The notes under the pieces: generated by a model
What the model saw: only the letters and a program-made list of their open reading frames with translations
The model's database searches: none
Told to the model about the DNA's origin: nothing
Position numbers and translations under genes: made by a program
Shown: positions 58,480-64,000 of the stretch, piece after piece
Numbering within the stretch: the stretch's first letter is position 1
Layout of the letters: each line of letters begins with the position of its first letter
Assembly (NCBI GenBank): GCA_032717465.1
Contig: CM064657.1
Coordinates: forward strand, 24,110,638-24,174,637
Length of the DNA stretch: 64,000 nucleotides
Source: Coenobita brevimanus
Taxonomy: Eukaryota; Arthropoda; Malacostraca; Decapoda; Coenobitidae
Reading direction: 5' to 3'

Positions 58480-59250
58480 CACGGGTTTGCCCCCCGCTGT
58501 GGGTTGGTGGCTGCTGGGTGGCGGGGGTGAGGTGTAGTTGAGGTGTAGGAGTGTAGTGTAGGGTGGGACTCGAAGTGTGTGATATAGGGTTGGGGTGGGA
58601 TGTAGGGGGTGTGGTGTAGGATGGAAGTGGGGACGTGATACTGGGTTGGGGGAAGGGGGTGTTGTATGAGGAAGAGGTGTAGAGGACGAAGTTTAGTGTG
58701 GGAGTAGGGGAGTGTGAAAAGAGGTTAGGGTGGGAGTGGGTAAAAGGGTAGGGGAAGTAGTGTAGGGTAGGGGTAGGGATGTGTGACACAGAGCTCAAGG
58801 CATGGGTAGGAGTTTTGGGCGGTGATATAGGGTGGGGAGGGGTGGGGGTGCCCCTGTCACCTGGTCTCCATTCCTGACGTGTCTATTTGGTCGCTACCGG
58901 GCGCACTTGACGTTTGGGCCTCTGTATCTCCCCACCCCATCTTGTCCTCCCGTCCACCCCTGCCACCCACCTAACCACTCCGCCTTACCTATCCACAAAC
59001 CAACGTTCCTTCCTGCCTACTTCACTCACCTGCCCTCCTCATCCACTTCTTCCATCCACTCACCCACTGTCCACAGACCTACTTATTTACTTACTCATCC
59101 TTGCACCACCATACCCACCCTCCTTACCCACCCCTGCCAGCCACCCTTTTACCTTCCCTAGCCATCCCTGCCACCCACTCACTTTCCTCACCTACTCCTG
59201 CCACCCACCTACACAGTCATCCTTCATCATTTACTTCAACCGGGGAGGGA
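58480..59250. repeat. Skewed G-rich then C-rich minisatellite-like DNA
   Basis: 58480-58800 is built of GTGTAGGGTGGGA and GGGGTG words. 58925-59225 switches to CCACCCACC and CTGCCACCCAC words. The strand skew flips near 58860. Confidence 0.7.
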
Positions 59251-60092
59251 GTGAGGGCCAAAGGGCCTACCCCTCCCTTTATAATGTATGAAAACAATCC
59301 GATGCCTCTATAAATGTATATATGGAGTCATTCATCTTTATTTTGTGTTTAGTCATTGAAGTATAATTGTTTCCTGGATTGTTTCCATTATTGTTCAACA
59401 CTCTTTACATTTTGTGTCAATCTCGGGACTTACAATACTTTCCAAAGAGCCTTATCTCAAGAAAATGGCAACTAAATTCACGCCTCCCCATAAAAGACTT
59501 TTGGCTGCATCCCTGAGTTTACCTTTCCCATCCATCCTTGGCACCCACCCACTCAGCCACCCACCCATGCCATCCTCCCTCCCTTGTCATCCATTCCTGC
59601 CACCCCTTTCCCCAGTCCTTCCTCTCACCCACCCGCCCTGCTCATTCCCTCTTCCTTACCCTCCTTGCCCGCCTCATTCATCCACCCTTGTGATCTCTCA
59701 TCATTTATCCGAACCACCCACTCACTCACCCACCCTACTCAACTTTGCCACACACCCATCCAACCCACCTCGCCCTACACACCCGTCCCTTTATCCACTC
59801 TGCCACCCACCCACCGCTTCTGTCCATTCCCTCCCCCCTGTCCGACACCTCTACCAAGTTCCAACCCGACCACAAGCTCCTCAGACACAGACTATCTCTA
59901 CAACAGCCAGTTTCCTTCAGTATATCAACTTCGCAATCAGTCCAGTGGTCGTCCTTCCTCTCTGTCCACTTATCAATTTCTTCATCGTGCTGTTCCCTCC
60001 AGCTACCAGCCATCTCTTACTTCAGCCCGTACACTTTCCCACCCCCTTCAACAATTTTCCCATCCTCAAAGTGTTCGAAACATCCAGAGGAC

Positions 60093-60135
<43 letters not shown>
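59251..60135. repeat. C-rich low-complexity DNA ending in (CT)n
   Basis: 59251-59510 is plain spacer. 59515-59900 is CCCACCCAC-rich. 60096-60135 is pure CT. Open frames are compositional. Confidence 0.7.
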
Positions 60136-60137
<2 letters not shown>

Positions 60138-60658
60138 CATCATCATCACCATCATCATATAGTCGTGTGTTGCCCCATGTGGAACATAGGAGCCCGGGGC
60201 TAGGCAAGATGGTCCTGACATTTAAAATGAGAGTGACCAGCCTCACTCAGGGATGAGTGGCAGTACGTGAGCAATAAACCCCAACCACCCCTTGGATATG
60301 AAAACCTGCACAGGCTCAATCCGATTGGAGCGCCTTAATTACCCACTAAACCACCAGGCGCCATAATTTGGTTGTATAGTTACCACCCAGCGTAGTAAAT
60401 GGTTTCCTGGTGTACAGGAAACCATTTGGCTTGTCACTCAGTGTAGGGTCACCCATAGACAGAGGGAGGAAAAGATGAAGGGAAAAAAGAGAGAAGACGG
60501 AGTGTAGAGTCACCCGCTGGCATAAGGAGGAGGAAAGAATGAAGGAAAGAAAGACAGGAGAGGACGGAAGGAAAGAAGGAAGGACGAGAGGAAGGGCAGT
60601 CACCCGAGAGCAGGACTACAACGAGTGAGTGGATGGTGAGCACCCCCACCCACCACTG
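60136..60658 (-). mobile_element. Composite SINE, H head with tail B
   Basis: Minus-strand order: head near 60650 (CACCATCCACTCACTCGTTG), a pyrimidine-rich stretch with one internal duplication, the central module with a 13-bp hairpin AAATGGTTTCCTG / CAGGAAACCATTT (about 60400-60433), then a different 3' part from about 60350: GGCGCCTGGTGGTTTAGTGG, GGCGCTCCAATCGGATTGAG, GCCCCGGGCTCCTATG, and a (GAT)n tail. Tail B also occurs at 61537-61735. Confidence 0.8.

Positions 60659-60661
<3 letters not shown>

Positions 60662-60744
<83 letters not shown>
60662..60744. repeat. (TA)n between two head-to-head SINEs
   Basis: About 83 bases of TA directly joining the heads of the elements at 60658 (minus) and 60745 (plus). 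Confidence 0.98.
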
Positions 60745-61513
<769 letters not shown>

Positions 61514-61529
61514 GGTATATATTCATCAT

Positions 61530-61925
61530 CTTATCCAGTGTTGCCCCAGGAGGAGAGTAGAAGCCCGGGGCTGGGCAAGTTTGTCTTGACATTAAAGATT
61601 AGAATGATCAGCCTCACTCATCCCCGAGTGGCATTGCTTGAGCAAAAAACCCCAATCATCCCTTGAATATAAACCTACTCAGGCTCAATCTTATTGGAGC
61701 GCCTTAATTGCCCACTAAATCACCAGGCGCCATAATTTGGTTATATTGTTACCACCCAGCACAGTAAATGAGACCATTTGACTTGTCGCTCAGTGTAGAG
61801 TCGCCCGTAGACAGAAGGAAGAGGGAAGAATGAAGGAAAGAATTAGAGAAGAGGAAGAATGGGAAGAAGGAAGAGAGGAATCGGGAGCACTGCATCCACT
61901 GAATGGATGCTGAGCGTCCCACCCA
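61530..61925 (-). mobile_element. Composite SINE, H module with tail B
   Basis: The minus-strand central module (61735-61800) has lost much of its hairpin. Tail B, with GGCGCCTGGTGATTTAGTGG, GGCGCTCCAATAAGATTGAG and GCCCCGGGCTTCTACTC, ends at a GATGAT-like tail beside the TA tract. Same structure as 60136-60658. Confidence 0.8.
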
Positions 61926-62132
61926 ACCACTAAGACCCCACCAACATATATGTCCCATTGGAGCCCAGTGTCCAGAGTATTGGACAGAACTGGGATTTTT
62001 CAAGTCTTTATAAAGTAGGGAACCCCCGGGTAGGGACCTATGAGCTTCGCGACTTATGAGCCGATAGGCGGAGGGCGGTACGCTTAGTACCTTCCCAGTG
62101 CAATGCCCCGCCCAGCAGCTCCGGGATCCAAT

Positions 62133-62136
<4 letters not shown>
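61926..62136. other. Unassigned spacer
   Basis: GGTAGGGACCTATGAGCTTC-like phrase. Not recognised. Confidence 0.5.

Positions 62137-62197
<61 letters not shown>
62137..62197. repeat. (TA)n microsatellite
   Basis: About 60 bases of TA. Confidence 0.98.
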
Positions 62198-62199
<2 letters not shown>

Positions 62200-62424
62200 T
62201 CAGCCGTTTGAGTGTCCACTGCAGGACCGGCCTATCCCGACCGAAGTCGGGACGATACAGCCAATGTATCTCTACCAAGTGGCTTAGGCTGTCTGGTAGA
62301 GATTGTATGTAGGGTGAGAAGTGCTTTTAAGTGTAATTGTAGTGTTGGAGTGGCTTTGGATGTGTGTGTAGTCTGTGAACCAAGTGTAATCGGCCCGCGC
62401 AAGCCGACTGGGTGCAAGCATACT

Positions 62425-62578
62425 TTATAGTAAGTGACACTGGTTCAACCACAGCACCCCTTGTGTCCGCCAATGCAGTACGTGGCCGGGTGAACACTCC
62501 CAAAGTTTATTACCCTGGCGGGGCGCGAACCCTGGTTCACCCGTGTACAAAACGCACACTCTATTCGTACCACAGAGG

Positions 62579-62580
<2 letters not shown>
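62425..62580 (-). mobile_element. Possible tRNA-derived SINE
   Basis: The minus strand starts at the TA tract: GCCTCTGTGGTACGAATAGA (A-box-like), GCGTTTTGTACACGGG, CCAGGGTTCGCGCCCCGCC (B box, about 62516-62534), then a body with TTCACCCGGCCACGTACTGC. Box spacing fits a tRNA head, but no second copy is present. 62198-62424 is unassigned. Confidence 0.5.

Positions 62581-62634
<54 letters not shown>
62581..62634. repeat. (TA)n microsatellite
   Basis: About 52 bases of TA at the head of the SINE-like unit, followed by a short GATA run. Confidence 0.98.
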
Positions 62635-63345
62635 GTATATAGACAGATAGATGGATATACGGTACACAAAGAGGGAGAAAGGTCTGCACACGATCATGGA
62701 CGCTGTATCTTCCTAGTAGAAGGATAAATAGGGAAACCATTCTTCTTGGAAATATCTTTACCAAATTACAGCACATCATGGCAGTGCCTTTATCAGGTAA
62801 ACATGGAAGTCTTAGAATTTCAGCGAGTAATGAGCAACAGTTATGATTAATTATAAATATATCTACATTTAGTTATAAAGGCTCCTTTGCATAACTTTTA
62901 CTCATGCCTTGCTGACATGCAGCAGCTTCACTGTTTACCTATGACTGCGCCATGATGAACAGCAGAAAATTCATGTACAGTATTGAAGATGTTTCCGGTC
63001 TTTGCACTTGTAACACTTTAAACTCGTACCTCCGTGCTCAGACACTTACTTTTCCCCTTCGTCTGGCATCGCACCACATCCATCTCTTGTGATGCTTGCA
63101 ACGAGAAATCCCAGGAAGATGTCTACTACTCTCTGTTCTGTTCCAATGCTTTTGTGCATAGAGTGTTCTTTTCGTCTTCTCCCCACACCTTCTGTGACTA
63201 TTACATGCAGGTGCATCAGACATGTATACCTTCATTATAACCATGTAAATGCACTGCATTTATATTCTTACCAAGCATACATGTCTATAAGCAGTCATCA
63301 CCACACTTCATTTCAGCCCACCACATACACTAACTACAGTATATT

Positions 63346-63347
<2 letters not shown>
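62635..63347. other. Unassigned spacer
   Basis: No supported gene or repeat. Confidence 0.5.

Positions 63348-63421
<74 letters not shown>
63348..63421. repeat. (AC)n microsatellite
   Basis: About 74 bases of AC. Confidence 0.99.
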
Positions 63422-63424
<3 letters not shown>

Positions 63425-64000
63425 TCATTGTATATCCTCAAATTATTCTCACGTAGAGACCAGAGCTGTTTCACAACGGTTTGAGTTTAAAGTGAGAATA
63501 AAAGGAAGCAAAAAAAGGAGCAAGAGCAAAACGAAGATGAACTTCAAAAGAACAGATGAAAGATACTAGAAAAGAAAAATTTTCATGGTTTATGGTTTTT
63601 AAATTCAAAAACAACATTTATGGCGAGTATAACTAAGGTCTACAATTGCGTGTTTGTGGAGACGTGGGTGGCCTGTTGGCGCCCCCTGTGTCCCTCAGAT
63701 TGTGCCATTTATCACTCCAGCCCTGAGACTGACAGACACACAGCAGGCACTACCCCTCCCTCCTCCCGCACCCTTCACGTGTATACCCTTCCTCCCACTG
63801 ATGAAGACGTCGTGCGTGCCTGTGTGCTTGCACTTAGTTACATCGTTCATTAAGTTTACTTGTTATTTAATGCGATTACTATGTGATTTTTGAATACCTT
63901 TTTATTATACCTGGGCCATTGTTAGTGTATGCTTCTTGTTAACGCCGCAGTTAAGTGAGGTTTGGGATGTTTCTTGACCCTTCCTTCCCTCACATCATAT
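63422..64000. other. Unassigned spacer to window end
   Basis: Open frames at 63620-63893 overlap in two phases and lack domains. Confidence 0.5.

Overview
The window is non-coding, repeat-saturated animal DNA, most likely from a crustacean genome and probably a decapod. I base that on the density of long TA, GT and CT microsatellites, the mix of RTE-like, jockey/CR1-like and L2-like LINE fragments, 5S- and tRNA-derived SINEs, PIF/Harbinger, mariner and hAT-like remnants, and one gypsy-like LTR element. The species assignment is inference from repeat style, not a database match. I find no convincing single-copy host gene, no functional rRNA or tRNA gene, and no prokaryotic or CRISPR feature. 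Most long open frames are either pieces of transposons or artefacts of low-complexity DNA.

Layout. 0-6 kb: a possible hAT-like non-autonomous element, a jockey-like LINE 3' fragment, and a minus-strand RTE-like LINE whose reverse transcriptase keeps its catalytic residues and which is bounded on both sides by TA/AC microsatellites. 6-20 kb: CCACAC and pyrimidine minisatellites, a composite SINE, a second copy of the jockey-like LINE, a tRNA-Gly-like SINE interrupted by a palindromic tRNA-Glu-like insertion, and a decayed L2-like LINE. 20-26 kb: degenerate tandem repeats, a TA-flanked MITE and an internally deleted mariner-like element. 26.2-32.4 kb: a 6.1 kb LTR element with near-identical 1.04 kb LTRs and a CATAT target duplication. 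It carries one 770-codon frame (gag, protease-like, integrase zinc-binding) but no reverse transcriptase, and a 109-bp tandem array. 32-46 kb: a palindrome between TA tracts, degenerate tandem repeats, a SINE with a nearly complete 5S rRNA-like head, a second tRNA-related SINE family, and a 30-bp minisatellite. 46.7-49.6 kb: a plus-strand RTE-like LINE with broken frames. 50-53.2 kb: a minisatellite of about 45 bp modules alternating with GT tracts, split by a TAA-flanked PIF/Harbinger derivative and by an uninterrupted copy of the tRNA-Gly-like SINE. 53-64 kb: microsatellites, a polyA-tailed LINE fragment inside a degenerate array, and a cluster of composite SINEs separated by very long TA tracts.

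How the parts relate. The 3' end of the plus-strand RTE LINE closely matches the 3' tail of several SINEs here, including the one with the 5S head. This suggests those SINEs use, or used, this RTE family's machinery. The same central SINE module also appears with a different tail, so the SINEs look modular. Several insertions can be read precisely because an uninterrupted paralogue or array unit lies elsewhere in the window.
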